A DNA stretch of 64,000 nt from Rubrobacter aplysinae (GTDB lineage Bacteria > Actinomycetota > Rubrobacteria > Rubrobacterales > Rubrobacteraceae), in contig NZ_LEKH01000001.1 in the NCBI RefSeq assembly GCF_001029505.1, positions 248,001 to 312,000 on the forward strand. The letters run 5' to 3'. Shown piece after piece: positions 1-9,124 of this stretch (positions are counted from its first letter, which is position 1; each line of letters opens with the position of its first letter). The notes beneath the pieces are model-generated. The model did no database searches. It had not been told where the DNA came from and saw nothing but the letters and a program-made list of their open reading frames with translations. The position numbers and the translations under genes are program-made.

Positions 1-93
1 TCTCCGATAGCGATGGACGAGGGGCTAAACTTCGCCATCCGCGAGGGTGGCAGGACCGTGGGTGCCGGCGTCGTTACCGAAATAGTAGAGTAA
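1..93 (+). CDS. tuf: Elongation factor Tu, C-terminal end (partial)
   Basis: The first 30 codons are open from base 1 and end at TAA 91-93. The peptide ends in [12 protein letters not shown], the usual end of the third beta-barrel domain of EF-Tu, the GTPase that brings aminoacyl-tRNA to the ribosome. The rest lies upstream of the window. The stop overlaps the ATG of rpsJ by one base, so the two are translationally coupled, as in the str/S10 arrangement of many bacteria. Confidence 0.93.
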   Translation, partial: SPIAMDEGLNFAIREGGRTVGAGVVTEIVE

Positions 94-404
94 TGGCCGT
101 ATCCAAGATCAGGATCAGGCTAAAGGCCTATGACCACGAGGTCATAGACACCACGGCCAAGTCCATAGTGGAGACGGCGGAGCGGACCGGGGCCTTCGTG
201 TTCGGCCCCGTGCCGCTGCCGACCAAGCGCAGCGTGTACACGGTTATCCGGGGTCCGTTCAAGGACAAGGACTCGCGCGAGGCCTTCAAGCTGCACACGC
301 ACAAGCGCCTGATAGACATCCAGCAGCCCACGCCGCGCACGGTCGATTCCCTGCAGAGGCTCGACCTGCCGTCCGGCGTGAGCATCGAGATAAGGGCAAC
401 CTAG
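93..404 (+). CDS. rpsJ: 30S ribosomal protein S10
   Basis: This 103-residue protein matches S10, part of the small-subunit head and, as NusE, a partner of NusB and NusG in antitermination. The family motif around HTHKRLIDI is visible near residues 68-76, and the length is normal. It opens the S10 cluster directly after tuf, with its ATG overlapping the tuf stop. rplC begins 5 bases after its stop. Confidence 0.97.
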   Translation: MAVSKIRIRLKAYDHEVIDTTAKSIVETAERTGAFVFGPVPLPTKRSVYTVIRGPFKDKDSREAFKLHTHKRLIDIQQPTPRTVDSLQRLDLPSGVSIEIRAT

Positions 405-408
405 AGTC

Positions 409-1026
409 ATGGCTACGACGATATTCGGAAAAAAGAAGCACATGACCCAGGCCTTCCGCGACGACGGCCGCTTCGTGAGCGTAACGGTCATCGAGGCCGA
501 GCCGAACGTCATCACCGCGGTCAAGACCGAGCAGACCGACGGCTACGAGGCCGTGCAGGTCGGCTTCGGGCAGCACAGGACCGACAAGGTGAACAAGCCC
601 CACGCCGGGACCTTCGCGAAGGTGGGCGTCCCGCCGAGGCGGAACCTGCGGGAGATCCGGGGCGGCACCGGCGAGGCCGGGGAGAGCATCAGCGTGGGCG
701 TCTTTGAGGAGGGCGACAAGGTACACGTTACCTCCACCTCTAAGGGCAAGGGCTTCCAGGGCACCATCAAGCGCCACAACTTCTCCCGGGGCCCGATGAC
801 CCACGGCTCGCACAACATCCGCGAGACCGGCTCGGTCGGCGCTTCGGCGGACCCGGCCAGGATCTTCAAGGGCAAGAAGATGCCCGGCCAGATGGGCAAC
901 AACGACATGACCGTGCGGAACTTGGAGGTCGTGGCCGTTGACCCAGAGAAGAACGAGATCTGGGTCAAGGGCGGCGTGCCCGGCGGCAAGAACACCATCG
1001 TAGAGCTGAGAAAGGCGGGTGAGTAG
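409..1026 (+). CDS. rplC: 50S ribosomal protein L3
   Basis: This 205-residue protein is L3, an early-assembly protein that binds 23S rRNA near the peptidyl-transferase centre. The conserved stretch [13 protein letters not shown] (about residues 113-125) and the MPGQMGN motif near 163-169 identify it. The ATG lies 5 bases after rpsJ. Its stop falls just before the preferred rplD start. Confidence 0.97.
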   Translation: MATTIFGKKKHMTQAFRDDGRFVSVTVIEAEPNVITAVKTEQTDGYEAVQVGFGQHRTDKVNKPHAGTFAKVGVPPRRNLREIRGGTGEAGESISVGVFEEGDKVHVTSTSKGKGFQGTIKRHNFSRGPMTHGSHNIRETGSVGASADPARIFKGKKMPGQMGNNDMTVRNLEVVAVDPEKNEIWVKGGVPGGKNTIVELRKAGE

Positions 1027-1027
1027 A

Positions 1028-1669
1028 GTGGCCGAAGCTAAAGTTTATGACGCCCAGAGCGGCGAGAGCTCGACGCTCTCGCTCTCCGGGCCGCAGTTCG
1101 AGTCCGAGCCCCGGAATCACGTAATACACCGCGCCGTGGTAACGGAGCTCGACGCCCGCAGGCGCTACACCGCCTCGACCAAGGGCCGGGTGGACGTGAC
1201 GGGCTCCGGCGCGAAGCTGTACCGGCAGAAGGGTACGGGCCGCGCCCGCGCCGGGGACATCAAGCCCCCGAACCGCGTCGGCGGCGGCACCTGGGGCGGA
1301 CCGAGCCCCAAGCCCGACCGCTACGGAAAGCGGATCAACCGCAAGGAGGCCCGCGCGGCCTTCTTCGAGGCGCTTTCGGACAAGGCGGGTAACGGGAACA
1401 TCCACCTCGTGGATTCCCTGTCTTTCGACGCGCCCTCCACCAAGCGGGCGAAGGAGATCCTCTCCGGCATGGGCGTCGAGGGTCGGACGCTCCTGGTCGT
1501 TACCGACTCGGACCAGAATGCCGAGCTGTCGTTCAGGAACCTGCCTGAGGTAGAGCTGGTCTACAGCGGCGACTATGGAGTGTACGAGGTCATGCGCGCC
1601 ACCAACGTCGTGTTCTCGCGAGAGGCTTACGACCGGGTGGCCGCGATAGGCCAGAGGAGGGCTGAGTAA
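1028..1669 (+). CDS. rplD: 50S ribosomal protein L4
   Basis: L4 binds 23S rRNA, lines the exit tunnel with L22 and in some bacteria represses its own operon. The conserved tunnel-loop region is seen as [10 protein letters not shown] followed by GGGTWGG. The GTG at 1028 gives 213 residues, and GGCGGG at 1014-1019 sits 8 bases upstream as its ribosome binding site. An in-frame GTG at 1019 would add three residues but has no spaced binding site. The stop TAA overlaps the rplW ATG. Confidence 0.95.
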   Translation: MAEAKVYDAQSGESSTLSLSGPQFESEPRNHVIHRAVVTELDARRRYTASTKGRVDVTGSGAKLYRQKGTGRARAGDIKPPNRVGGGTWGGPSPKPDRYGKRINRKEARAAFFEALSDKAGNGNIHLVDSLSFDAPSTKRAKEILSGMGVEGRTLLVVTDSDQNAELSFRNLPEVELVYSGDYGVYEVMRATNVVFSREAYDRVAAIGQRRAE

Positions 1670-1956
1670 TGGACTCTCATCAGGTCATCATGGAGCCGGT
1701 CATCTCGGAGAAGAGCTACAACCTCGTCGAGATGGAGGGGCAGTACACCTTCCGCGTGGATCGGCGGGCGAACAAGTTCCAGATCAAGCAGGCCATAGAG
1801 GACGCGTTCGACGTGGACGTGGTGCGGGTCAACACGATGAACATCAAGCGCAAGCCGAAGCGTCAGGGGCTTACCGTCGGCGCTACGGCGCAGTGGAAAA
1901 AGGCCGTCGTAACCCTCGCGGAGGGCGACAGCATAGAGCTTTTCGAGGGGGTGTAG
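1669..1956 (+). CDS. rplW: 50S ribosomal protein L23
   Basis: This 95-residue protein is L23, located at the tunnel exit where signal recognition particle and trigger factor dock. The start EPVISEKSYNL and the KPKRQG segment near residues 64-69 are typical. Its ATG overlaps the rplD stop and rplB follows after 3 bases, so it sits mid-operon without its own promoter. Confidence 0.96.
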   Translation: MDSHQVIMEPVISEKSYNLVEMEGQYTFRVDRRANKFQIKQAIEDAFDVDVVRVNTMNIKRKPKRQGLTVGATAQWKKAVVTLAEGDSIELFEGV

Positions 1957-1959
1957 TAG

Positions 1960-2799
1960 ATGCCGGCGAGACCATATAACCCGGTAACGGCGGGCCGCAG
2001 ATTCTCCTCGGTACTCACCCGGGAGTCCGTGACCCGCGAGGACCCGCAGAAGCAGCTTCTCAGGAAGCTGACCAAGAACGGCGGGCGCAACAACCACGGC
2101 CGCATCACGTCGCGGCACACCGGCGGCGGGCACAAGCGCCGCTACCGGCTCATAGACTTCAAGCGCCGCAAGGACGGCGTGCCGGCGACGGTCGCGGCCA
2201 TAGAGTACGATCCGAACCGCTCGGCCAACATTGCCTTGCTGCACTATCACGACGGCGAGAAGCGCTACATCCTGGCGCCGCGGAACCTCTCGGTCGGCGC
2301 GATAGTGATGAACGGTCCGGAGGCCGAGATAGACGTGGGTAACGCGTTGCCTTTGAACCGGATTCCGGTTGGTACCGTGATCCACAATGTCGAGCTAGAG
2401 GCCGGGCGCGGCGGGCAGGTCGCCCGCAGCGCCGGGAACAGCGCCCAGCTCGTGGCCCGTGAGGGCTCGCTGGTGACGCTCAGGATGCCCTCGGGCGAGC
2501 GCCGCCGCGTCAGGGGCGAGTGCCGGGCGACCGTGGGCGTGGTCGGCAATCAGTCGCACCAGAACATCCGGTGGGGCAAGGCCGGTCGGAGGCGCTACAA
2601 GGGCAAGCGGCCGCACATGCGCGGCACCGTTATGAACCCGGTGGATCATCCGCACGGCGGCGGCGAGGGCAAGTCCACGCCGGGTCGCCCGCCGGTGACG
2701 CCTTGGGGTCAGATCACCCAGGGACAGCCAACCCGAAAGAAGCACAAGAAGTCGGACGCGATGATCGTGCGCCGGCGCAAGAAGGGAAGGAGGCGCTAG
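1960..2799 (+). CDS. rplB: 50S ribosomal protein L2
   Basis: This 279-residue L2 is essential for subunit joining and peptidyl transfer. The [19 protein letters not shown] segment near residue 46 and the C-terminal [10 protein letters not shown] motif, which carries the functionally important His, are both present. The length is normal and the basic C-terminus ends KKGRRR. It abuts rpsS with no gap. Confidence 0.98.
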   Translation: MPARPYNPVTAGRRFSSVLTRESVTREDPQKQLLRKLTKNGGRNNHGRITSRHTGGGHKRRYRLIDFKRRKDGVPATVAAIEYDPNRSANIALLHYHDGEKRYILAPRNLSVGAIVMNGPEAEIDVGNALPLNRIPVGTVIHNVELEAGRGGQVARSAGNSAQLVAREGSLVTLRMPSGERRRVRGECRATVGVVGNQSHQNIRWGKAGRRRYKGKRPHMRGTVMNPVDHPHGGGEGKSTPGRPPVTPWGQITQGQPTRKKHKKSDAMIVRRRKKGRRR

Positions 2800-3081
2800 A
2801 TGGCACGGTCCTCCAAAAAGGATCCGGTCGTAGAGGAGCGTCTTATGCAGCGCATCCTCAACATGAACGAGAACAACGAGCGCAAGATGCTCAAGACGTG
2901 GAGCCGGCGCTCCACGATCTACCCCGAGTTCATAGGTCACACCATCGCCGTACACGACGGGCGTAAGCACGTGCCCGTGTTCGTCTCGGAGAGTATGGTC
3001 GGCCACAAGCTCGGCGAGTTCGCCCCGACCCGGACCTTTCGCACCCACAAGCGGGACGACCGGACCGCGAGGCGCCGCTAA
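2800..3081 (+). CDS. rpsS: 30S ribosomal protein S19
   Basis: This 93-residue S19 lies in the small-subunit head and contacts S13. The family core [29 protein letters not shown] is intact from about residue 51. The N-terminus has a slightly longer charged helix than E. coli S19. Its stop TAA overlaps the rplV ATG at 3081. Confidence 0.97.
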   Translation: MARSSKKDPVVEERLMQRILNMNENNERKMLKTWSRRSTIYPEFIGHTIAVHDGRKHVPVFVSESMVGHKLGEFAPTRTFRTHKRDDRTARRR

Positions 3082-3458
3082 TGAAGGCGACCGCAAAGTA
3101 CGTGCGCATAGCGCCCCGCAAGGCGCGGCTCGTCGCGGATGAGATCCGGGGCAAGGGCTATCAGGACGCCGAGAACACGCTGCAGTTCATGAACAAGCGC
3201 GCCGCCGGCATCGTCGGCGACGTGCTCCAGAGCGCGGGCGCCAACGCCGAGCACAACGACGACGTGGACCCCGACGAGCTGGTCGTGAGCGAGATTCGGG
3301 TTGACGAAGGCCCGACCATAAAGCGTTACCGGGCCCGCGCCATGGGCCGGGCAACCATGATCCGCAAGCGCACCAGCCACATCTTCGTGAGGCTGGGAGA
3401 CCGCGCGGGTGTGCCGGTCGGCGCGGTAGACACGCCCGGAGACGAGGAAGAGGAGTAG
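3081..3458 (+). CDS. rplV: 50S ribosomal protein L22
   Basis: L22 reaches into the exit tunnel with a long beta hairpin and contacts all 23S rRNA domains. The opening [17 protein letters not shown] and the [10 protein letters not shown] hairpin segment (about residues 82-91) are characteristic. The 125-residue length includes an acidic tail, GDEEEE, beyond the usual end. The start overlaps the rpsS stop. Confidence 0.96.
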   Translation: MKATAKYVRIAPRKARLVADEIRGKGYQDAENTLQFMNKRAAGIVGDVLQSAGANAEHNDDVDPDELVVSEIRVDEGPTIKRYRARAMGRATMIRKRTSHIFVRLGDRAGVPVGAVDTPGDEEEE

Positions 3459-3459
3459 C

Positions 3460-4128
3460 ATGGGCCAGAAGATACACCCGGAAGGCTTCCGCCTCGGGGT
3501 CACCCGTAAGGGTGAGACCGTGGACTTCAAGAGCAGCTGGTACTCCGAGCGTGAGTTCGCCGAGCTCTTGGGCGAGGACCTCAAGATCCGGGACCACATC
3601 AAGAAGAAGCTCACCCGCGCCGGCATAGCGGACGTGAAGATCCGCAAGGCCGCCGAGCAGGGCGAGGTCGCGGTGGACATCCACACGGCGCGTCCGGGGA
3701 TCGTGATCGGCAAGGGCGGCGCCGAGGTGGACAACCTGCGCGCCCAGCTAGAGAAGCTCACCAAGAAGAAGGTGCAGATCAACGTCCGCGAGGTCAATCG
3801 TCCCGAGCTGAACTCCGCGCTCGTGGCCGAGTCCATCGCCGAGCAGCTAGAGGGCCGGGCCGCGTTCCGGCGGACGATGAAGCGGGCCTTGACCAGCGCG
3901 ATGCGTAGCGGAGCCGAGGGCATCCGCATCCAGTGCTCCGGGCGTCTGGGCGGCATTGAGATGAGCCGGACGGAGACGATCTCCGAGGGCCGGGTTCCGC
4001 TTCACACGCTGGACGCGGACATAGATTACGGCTTTCGCGAGGCGAAGACGCAGATGGGTCAGATCGGGGTCAAGGTCTGGATGAACCACGGCGTCCACTC
4101 CGAGGCCGATTTGGAAGGAAGGCACTAG
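3460..4128 (+). CDS. rpsC: 30S ribosomal protein S3
   Basis: This 222-residue S3 forms part of the mRNA entry channel. It starts [12 protein letters not shown], has the KH-domain signature [12 protein letters not shown] near residues 81-92, and carries the C-terminal domain with LDADIDYGF and GVKVWM. It ends soon after that domain, with no long tail. It follows rplV by one base and precedes rplP by four. Confidence 0.97.
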   Translation: MGQKIHPEGFRLGVTRKGETVDFKSSWYSEREFAELLGEDLKIRDHIKKKLTRAGIADVKIRKAAEQGEVAVDIHTARPGIVIGKGGAEVDNLRAQLEKLTKKKVQINVREVNRPELNSALVAESIAEQLEGRAAFRRTMKRALTSAMRSGAEGIRIQCSGRLGGIEMSRTETISEGRVPLHTLDADIDYGFREAKTQMGQIGVKVWMNHGVHSEADLEGRH

Positions 4129-4132
4129 AGCG

Positions 4133-4549
4133 ATGCTGGTACCGAGAAAGCTCAACTACCGCAAGCCCCACCGGGGCCGGATGCGGGGCCAGGCAAAGGG
4201 CGGCACCGAGATCTCGTTCGGTGATTACGGGCTGCAGGCGTTGGAGCCGGCCTGGATCACGAACCGTCAGATAGAGGCCGGTCGTATCGCCATGACCAGG
4301 AAGATCAAGCGTGGCGGCAAGGTGTGGATCACCATCTTCCCGCACAAGCCGGTGACCAAGAAGCCCGCCGAGACCCGGATGGGCTCCGGTAAGGGTAGCC
4401 CCGAGAACTACGTGGCCGTGGTGAAGCCGGGCCGGATAATGTTCGAGATGAGCGGCGTGAGCGAGGAGCTCGCCCGCGAGGCGATGATGCTCGCCGCCCA
4501 GAAGCTACCCATAAAGACCCGTTTCCTCGTGCGCGGGGGTGGTCAGTAA
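4133..4549 (+). CDS. rplP: 50S ribosomal protein L16
   Basis: This 138-residue L16 helps position A-site tRNA. The start [16 protein letters not shown] and the middle ARIAMTR-like segment (here [13 protein letters not shown]) are typical. [12 protein letters not shown] near residues 78-89 is the conserved loop close to the peptidyl-transferase centre. Its stop overlaps the rpmC ATG at 4549. Confidence 0.97.
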   Translation: MLVPRKLNYRKPHRGRMRGQAKGGTEISFGDYGLQALEPAWITNRQIEAGRIAMTRKIKRGGKVWITIFPHKPVTKKPAETRMGSGKGSPENYVAVVKPGRIMFEMSGVSEELAREAMMLAAQKLPIKTRFLVRGGGQ

Positions 4550-4743
4550 TGAACACCGCCGAGATCCGGGACCTCGAGGTCGAGGAGCTGGAGCGTCGTG
4601 TCGCCGACACGCGCCGGGAGCTCTTCAACCTCAGGTTCCAGAACGCCACGGGGCAGCTCGAGAACACGGGTCAGCTCAGGGAGGTCCGGCGCAACATCGC
4701 CCGGCTCCTTACCGTTCTGAACCAGAAAAAGCAGGAGAGCTAG
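4549..4743 (+). CDS. rpmC: 50S ribosomal protein L29
   Basis: This 64-residue protein is a two-helix L29, which sits near the tunnel exit beside L23. The motif ELFNLRFQNATGQLENT (about residues 24-40) is the family signature. The ATG overlaps the rplP stop. rpsQ starts 4 bases after its TAG. Confidence 0.95.
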   Translation: MNTAEIRDLEVEELERRVADTRRELFNLRFQNATGQLENTGQLREVRRNIARLLTVLNQKKQES

Positions 4744-4747
4744 TTAG

Positions 4748-5101
4748 ATGACAGAGAGTGCAGAAGGGTTGGAGAACCAGGGCATGGAGCCGGGCGAGCG
4801 GAACCCGGTCGCCGCCCAGGGCGTAACCCGGCCCCAGGGAGAGGTAGACGGGCGCGGCGCCCGCAAGGAGCGTATCGGGATGGTCGTCTCGGACAAGCCG
4901 AACAAGACCATCACCGTCTCGGTGGAGAGCCTTATCCGGCATCCCCGCTACAAGAAGCGCGTGCGGCGCTCCAAGCACTTCATGGTCCACGACGAGGAGA
5001 ACACGGCCAGCAGAGGCGACGTCGTGCGCATCATGGAGACGAGGCCGCTGTCGGCTCGCAAGCGGTGGCGCCTGACCGAAGTCGTCACGAGGGCGGAGTA
5101 G
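4748..5101 (+). CDS. rpsQ: 30S ribosomal protein S17 with an N-terminal extension
   Basis: The S17 OB-fold core begins around [20 protein letters not shown] and runs to the end, binding 16S rRNA early in assembly. From the ATG at 4748 the protein has 117 residues, about 35 more than usual. The extra N-terminus is Gly, Glu and Pro rich and looks disordered. An internal ATG at 4880 has AAGGAG 8 bases upstream but would remove conserved ARKERIG residues, so I keep the upstream start. Confidence 0.9.
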   Translation: MTESAEGLENQGMEPGERNPVAAQGVTRPQGEVDGRGARKERIGMVVSDKPNKTITVSVESLIRHPRYKKRVRRSKHFMVHDEENTASRGDVVRIMETRPLSARKRWRLTEVVTRAE

Positions 5102-5105
5102 AGCC

Positions 5106-5474
5106 GTGATCCAGAACGAGACAAGACTAAGGGTCGCGGACAACTCCGGGGCGCGCGAGATCCTGACGATCAGGGTGCTCGGCGGCAGCCAGCGGAGAAC
5201 CGCCAGCGTGGGAGATACCGTCGTGGCGACGGTCAAGGAGGCTACACCGGGCGGCGCGGTCCGCAAGGGCGAGATCGTGAAGGCCGTTATCGTGCGGGCC
5301 CACAAGGAGACCCGCCGCAGAGACGGCTCGTACATAAGATTTGGCGAGAACGCGGGCGTGATTATCAACCCCGACGGCGCGCCGCGGGGGACCAGGATCT
5401 TCGGTCCCGTAGCCCGTGAGCTGCGCGAGAAGGGCTACACCAGGATCATCTCGCTCGCGCCGGAGGTGCTTTAG
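5106..5474 (+). CDS. rplN: 50S ribosomal protein L14
   Basis: This 122-residue L14 forms intersubunit bridge contacts and the binding site for the silencing factor RsfS. The start [18 protein letters not shown] is diagnostic. It uses GTG at 5106, 4 bases after the rpsQ stop. Length and C-terminus ([16 protein letters not shown]) are normal. Confidence 0.97.
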   Translation: MIQNETRLRVADNSGAREILTIRVLGGSQRRTASVGDTVVATVKEATPGGAVRKGEIVKAVIVRAHKETRRRDGSYIRFGENAGVIINPDGAPRGTRIFGPVARELREKGYTRIISLAPEVL

Positions 5475-5786
5475 ATGGGTGTCAGGATAAAGCGCGGAGA
5501 TACCGTAAAAGTTATATCCGGGCCCGAGAGCGGCAAGACCGGCGAGGTCGAGCGCGTCATCCCCAAGAGCGGTCGGGTCGTGATCGGAGGCGTGAACATC
5601 CGAACCCGCCACGCCCAGCCCACCCAGAACAACCAGCAGGGGCTGTACACCTTCGAGGCCCCGGTGCACGCCTCGAACGTGATGGTCGTGGGCCCGGACG
5701 GCGAGCCCACGCGGGTCGGCTTCCGGGTGAACGAGAGCGGACAGAAGGTCCGGGTGGCGAAGCGATCCGGGAAGGACATGGACTAG
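5475..5786 (+). CDS. rplX: 50S ribosomal protein L24
   Basis: This 103-residue L24 starts subunit assembly by binding the 5' part of 23S rRNA. The KOW motif [20 protein letters not shown] at residues 5-24 identifies it. It directly abuts rplN upstream and rplE downstream. Confidence 0.97.
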   Translation: MGVRIKRGDTVKVISGPESGKTGEVERVIPKSGRVVIGGVNIRTRHAQPTQNNQQGLYTFEAPVHASNVMVVGPDGEPTRVGFRVNESGQKVRVAKRSGKDMD

Positions 5787-6341
5787 ATGGCCAGGCTAAG
5801 AGAACAGTACGACGAGCAGATAGCGCCGGCGCTGCGGGAGAACTTCCAGTACGGCAACGTGATGCAGACGCCGAAGATCGAGAAGGTCGTCGTGAACATG
5901 GGCGTCGGCGAGGCGGTTCAGAACAGCCGTGCGCTGGACGGCGCGATAAACGACCTCACGATCATCACGGGCCAGAAGCCCCAGGTGAGGCGGGCGCGCA
6001 AGTCCGTCGCGGGGTTCAAGATCCGCGAGGGCATGCCCGTGGGCGTCCGTGCGACGCTGCGCGGCGAGCGGATGTGGGAGTTCCTGGATCGTTTGATCTC
6101 GGTCGCCCTGCCCCGCGTGCGGGACTTCCGGGGGATAACCGACCGCTCTTTCGACGGCGGCGGTAACTTTGCGATGGGTCTCAAAGAGCAGCTCATCTTC
6201 CCGGAGATCTCCTACGATTCCATAGACGCCGTGCGCGGCATGGACGTGGCTATAGTGACCAGCGCGCAGACGGACGAAGAAGGCCGGGAGCTACTACGGC
6301 AGCTCGGGATGCCGTTCCGTCAGCAGGGCGACCAGGGTTAG
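5787..6341 (+). CDS. rplE: 50S ribosomal protein L5
   Basis: This 184-residue L5 binds 5S rRNA in the central protuberance. The [11 protein letters not shown] segment near residues 32-42, [20 protein letters not shown] and the DFRGI segment are conserved. It abuts rplX. The next gene is the zinc form of S14, 11 bases downstream. Confidence 0.97.
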   Translation: MARLREQYDEQIAPALRENFQYGNVMQTPKIEKVVVNMGVGEAVQNSRALDGAINDLTIITGQKPQVRRARKSVAGFKIREGMPVGVRATLRGERMWEFLDRLISVALPRVRDFRGITDRSFDGGGNFAMGLKEQLIFPEISYDSIDAVRGMDVAIVTSAQTDEEGRELLRQLGMPFRQQGDQG

Positions 6342-6352
6342 GAGACTAATAT

Positions 6353-6538
6353 ATGCCGAGAAAAGCACTACTAGAGAAGCAGCGTAAGCCAAAGAAGTTC
6401 AGCGTCCGGGAGTACAACCGGTGCCAGCGGTGCGGCCGGGCACACGGCTACTACCGCAAGTTCGGGGTGTGCAGGATCTGCCTCAGGGACCTGGCGCACG
6501 AGGGCAAGATCCCCGGGGTAACGAAAGCGAGTTGGTAG
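6353..6538 (+). CDS. rpsN: 30S ribosomal protein S14, zinc-binding type Z
   Basis: This 61-residue S14 is the short, zinc-containing form. Two Cys pairs, C24-x2-C27 and C40-x2-C43, hold the zinc. This is the C+ type, so a zinc-free paralogue elsewhere in the genome is possible but cannot be judged here. GGAGAC a few bases upstream serves as binding site. rpsH starts 6 bases after its stop. Confidence 0.97.
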   Translation: MPRKALLEKQRKPKKFSVREYNRCQRCGRAHGYYRKFGVCRICLRDLAHEGKIPGVTKASW

Positions 6539-6544
6539 GCGACC

Positions 6545-6949
6545 ATGACATCTGTTAACGATCCCATAGCGGATTTTCTGACCCGCATCCGCAACGCGGG
6601 GCTCGCCAAGCACGACACGGTGAGCATCCCGCACTCCAAGCTCAAGGTGGAGCTGGCCCGAATCCTCAAGGAAGAGGGCTACATAGTGGACTTCGAGGAG
6701 CGGGGGAGTAGAGGCCCCGAGCGCGAGATACTCATCACGCTCAAGTACACCGCCGACGGCCAGCGCGCCATCTCGGGCCTGCGGCGCATGAGCCGCCCCG
6801 GCCGCCGGGTGTACCGCAAGCAGGGTACGATCCCGCGCGTGCTGGACGGCCTCGGCGTGGCGATACTCTCGACCTCGCACGGTGTACAGACCGACCACTC
6901 GGCCCGGCGTATGGGCGTCGGCGGCGAAGTGCTCTGCTTCGTCTACTAG
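6545..6949 (+). CDS. rpsH: 30S ribosomal protein S8
   Basis: This 134-residue S8 binds the central domain of 16S rRNA and in E. coli represses the spc operon. It starts [14 protein letters not shown]. The C-terminal stretch [12 protein letters not shown], followed by GGEVLCFVY, is the family signature. Length is normal. Confidence 0.97.
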   Translation: MTSVNDPIADFLTRIRNAGLAKHDTVSIPHSKLKVELARILKEEGYIVDFEERGSRGPEREILITLKYTADGQRAISGLRRMSRPGRRVYRKQGTIPRVLDGLGVAILSTSHGVQTDHSARRMGVGGEVLCFVY

Positions 6950-6973
6950 GTATAGAGGAGAGGAGGTAAGAGC

Positions 6974-7507
6974 ATGTCGAGAATAGGCGTGGCGCCGATA
7001 GAGGTGCCGGGCGGCGTCCAGGTGGATATAGGCCGCGACGAGATAAAGGTCTCCGGCTCCCGGGGCGAGCTTACCGTCCCCGTGGGCGGTGGAGTATCCG
7101 TGAAGGAGGAGGACGGTACACTCTCCGTGGAGCGCGAGAGCGAGGAGCCGGAGCACAGGGCCATGCACGGCCTTACCCGGTCGCTACTCCAGAACGCCGT
7201 GACCGGCGTGAGCGACGGCTTCACCCGGACGCTCGTGATAGCGGGTGTCGGCTACCGGGCGCAGCTCTCGGGTCAGGACCTCACGCTACAGGTCGGCTTC
7301 TCGCACCCGGTCAGTATCACCCCGCGCGAGGGCATTCAGTTCGAGGTGCCGCAGCCGACGACGGTGATCGTGCGCGGCATAGACAAGCAGCGGGTCGGCC
7401 AGACCGCGGCGGAGATCCGCGGCGTGCGGCCGCCGGAGCCCTACAAGGGCAAGGGTATCCGCTACGACGACGAGCAGATCCGGCGCAAGGTCGGCAAGGC
7501 CGGTTAG
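6974..7507 (+). CDS. rplF: 50S ribosomal protein L6
   Basis: This 177-residue L6 lies near the factor-binding site. It starts MSRIGVAPIEVPGGV and ends with the conserved RPPEPYKGKGIRY segment. AGAGGAGAGGAGG at 6955-6967 is a strong binding site. The 45 bases after its stop hold a degenerate GTTAGG-like repeat rather than a terminator. Confidence 0.97.
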   Translation: MSRIGVAPIEVPGGVQVDIGRDEIKVSGSRGELTVPVGGGVSVKEEDGTLSVERESEEPEHRAMHGLTRSLLQNAVTGVSDGFTRTLVIAGVGYRAQLSGQDLTLQVGFSHPVSITPREGIQFEVPQPTTVIVRGIDKQRVGQTAAEIRGVRPPEPYKGKGIRYDDEQIRRKVGKAG

Positions 7508-7552
7508 GTCGGTCAGGTTAGTTAGGCTGCTCACGGAAGCTAGGAGTCAGAG

Positions 7553-7912
7553 ATGGCAGTAGCACAGTCAAAGTCAAAGAGTGCTCTGAAGAGCAAGCGC
7601 CGGGCGCGGATACGGTCCAAGATCTTCGGCACGCGCGAGCGGCCCAGGCTCTCGGTGTTCCGCTCGAACCAGGGCATCTACGCGCAGCTCATAGATGACA
7701 TCGAGGGCCATACCCTGGTCGCGGCCGACTCACGCCACGTCGAGCCCGGGGAGAACCGGGTCGAGACCTCCCGCAAGGTCGGGGAGCTCGTGGCGGAGAA
7801 GGCCCTGCAGGAGGACATCGAGGCCGTGGTCTTCGACCGTGGCGGCAACACCTATCACGGACGGGTCGCCGCCCTCGCAGACGGTGCCCGTTCCGGCGGC
7901 CTCAAGCTCTAG
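7553..7912 (+). CDS. rplR: 50S ribosomal protein L18
   Basis: This 119-residue L18 binds 5S rRNA with L5. The segments [20 protein letters not shown] near residues 30-49 and the C-terminal [20 protein letters not shown] identify it. The N-terminus is basic and Ser/Lys rich. It precedes rpsE by 29 bases. Confidence 0.97.
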   Translation: MAVAQSKSKSALKSKRRARIRSKIFGTRERPRLSVFRSNQGIYAQLIDDIEGHTLVAADSRHVEPGENRVETSRKVGELVAEKALQEDIEAVVFDRGGNTYHGRVAALADGARSGGLKL

Positions 7913-7941
7913 TTCACGGTTATTTCGGTTAGGAGAAGGTA

Positions 7942-8466
7942 TTGGGTAGACAGAGACAGGGCAGCGCTGGCGGGCGCGGCGGCCGGGGACGGGAGGACTC
8001 CGATCTGCAGGATCGGGTCGTCGAGATCCGGCGCGTTGCCAAGGTAGTCAAGGGTGGCCGGCGCTTCAACTTTTCCGCGCTGGTCGTGGTCGGCGACGGC
8101 AAGGGCCGCGTCGGCGTCGGGCTCGGCAAGGCGACCACGGTTCCGGCCGCTATAGGCAAGGGGCAGGACCGGGCCAAGGCCGAGATGTTCCAGGTGCCGA
8201 TGCGGAACACCACGATTCCGCACCACATCCTCGGCAAGTTCGAGAGCTCGGAGGTGCTTCTGAAGCCGGCCTCCGAGGGTACCGGCGTTATCGCGGGCGG
8301 CGGCGTGCGCGCCGTACTGGAGCTTGCGGGCATCCGGGACGTTCTGACCAAGTCGCTGGGCTCCAACAACCCGATGAACGTGGTCAAGGCCACCGAGCAG
8401 GGTCTGAGGGAGCTCAGGAGCAAGGCCGCCATCGAGGAGACCCGGGGGGTGAAGATCACGTCATGA
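7942..8466 (+). CDS. rpsE: 30S ribosomal protein S5
   Basis: This 174-residue S5 is at the mRNA channel and affects decoding accuracy. The KH-like dsRNA-binding start [19 protein letters not shown] and the [18 protein letters not shown] segment are conserved. The start codon is TTG at 7942 with AGGAGAAGG just upstream. Its stop overlaps the rpmD ATG by 4 bases. Confidence 0.96.
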   Translation: MGRQRQGSAGGRGGRGREDSDLQDRVVEIRRVAKVVKGGRRFNFSALVVVGDGKGRVGVGLGKATTVPAAIGKGQDRAKAEMFQVPMRNTTIPHHILGKFESSEVLLKPASEGTGVIAGGGVRAVLELAGIRDVLTKSLGSNNPMNVVKATEQGLRELRSKAAIEETRGVKITS

Positions 8467-8660
8467 GCCCGCTGAAGGTAACGCAGGTAAGGAGCACCAT
8501 AGACTCTGTCGGGAGTCACAAGCGTACGGTGCGGGCTCTGGGTCTGAAGCGGATCCGCGACTCGCGGGTCCACGAGGACACGCCCCAGATGCGGGGCATG
8601 ATCCACAAGGTGCGCCATCTCGTGCGCGTCGAGGAAGTACAGGAGGTGGATAGCAAGTGA
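8463..8660 (+). CDS. rpmD: 50S ribosomal protein L30
   Basis: This 65-residue protein has the L30 pattern [11 protein letters not shown] followed by [13 protein letters not shown]. The protein sits at the periphery of the large subunit. It overlaps rpsE by 4 bases upstream and rplO by 4 bases downstream, showing tight coupling. Confidence 0.95.
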   Translation: MSPLKVTQVRSTIDSVGSHKRTVRALGLKRIRDSRVHEDTPQMRGMIHKVRHLVRVEEVQEVDSK

Positions 8661-9118
8661 GGCTGGACGATCTTACACCGGCCCCGGGGTCCACGACGAG
8701 CCGCAAGCGGCTCGGCCGCGGCAAGGGCTCGGGACATGGCAAGAACGCCGGACGTGGCCACAAGGGCGCGGGTTCCCGCTCCGGGGCCACCAAGAACTCC
8801 GCGTTCGAGGGTGGCCAGATGCCGCTGCAGCGCCGGTTGCCGCGCCTGCGGGGCGAGGCCCGCGGCCAGCACACCCCGGCCAAGCCGAAGGTCTACAACC
8901 CGGTAAACGTCGGGGAGCTCGCGGAAGTATCCGGTGATACTATAGGTATCGAGGAGCTAAAGGCCGCCGGTCTCGTCGGTAAGCGTGACGAGCGGGTGAA
9001 GATACTCGGCGACGGCGAGGTAGGCAAGGCCGTGGCGGTACGAGTCCACGCGGTCAGCGGCACGGCCCGGGAGAAGATCGAGTCCGCCGGAGGCAGCGTC
9101 GAGATACTGGAGCAGTAG
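8657..9118 (+). CDS. rplO: 50S ribosomal protein L15
   Basis: This 153-residue L15 binds 23S rRNA late in assembly. The glycine-rich basic N-terminus [21 protein letters not shown] and the following [13 protein letters not shown] are the signature. The start is GTG at 8657. secY follows 6 bases after the stop, the standard spc order. Confidence 0.97.
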   Translation: MRLDDLTPAPGSTTSRKRLGRGKGSGHGKNAGRGHKGAGSRSGATKNSAFEGGQMPLQRRLPRLRGEARGQHTPAKPKVYNPVNVGELAEVSGDTIGIEELKAAGLVGKRDERVKILGDGEVGKAVAVRVHAVSGTAREKIESAGGSVEILEQ

Positions 9119-9124
9119 CTTACT

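Noticed and set aside
1019-1027. GTG 1019 as the rplD start
   Set aside because: It lies directly on the GGCGGG binding site with no spacing, while GTG 1028 has proper spacing.
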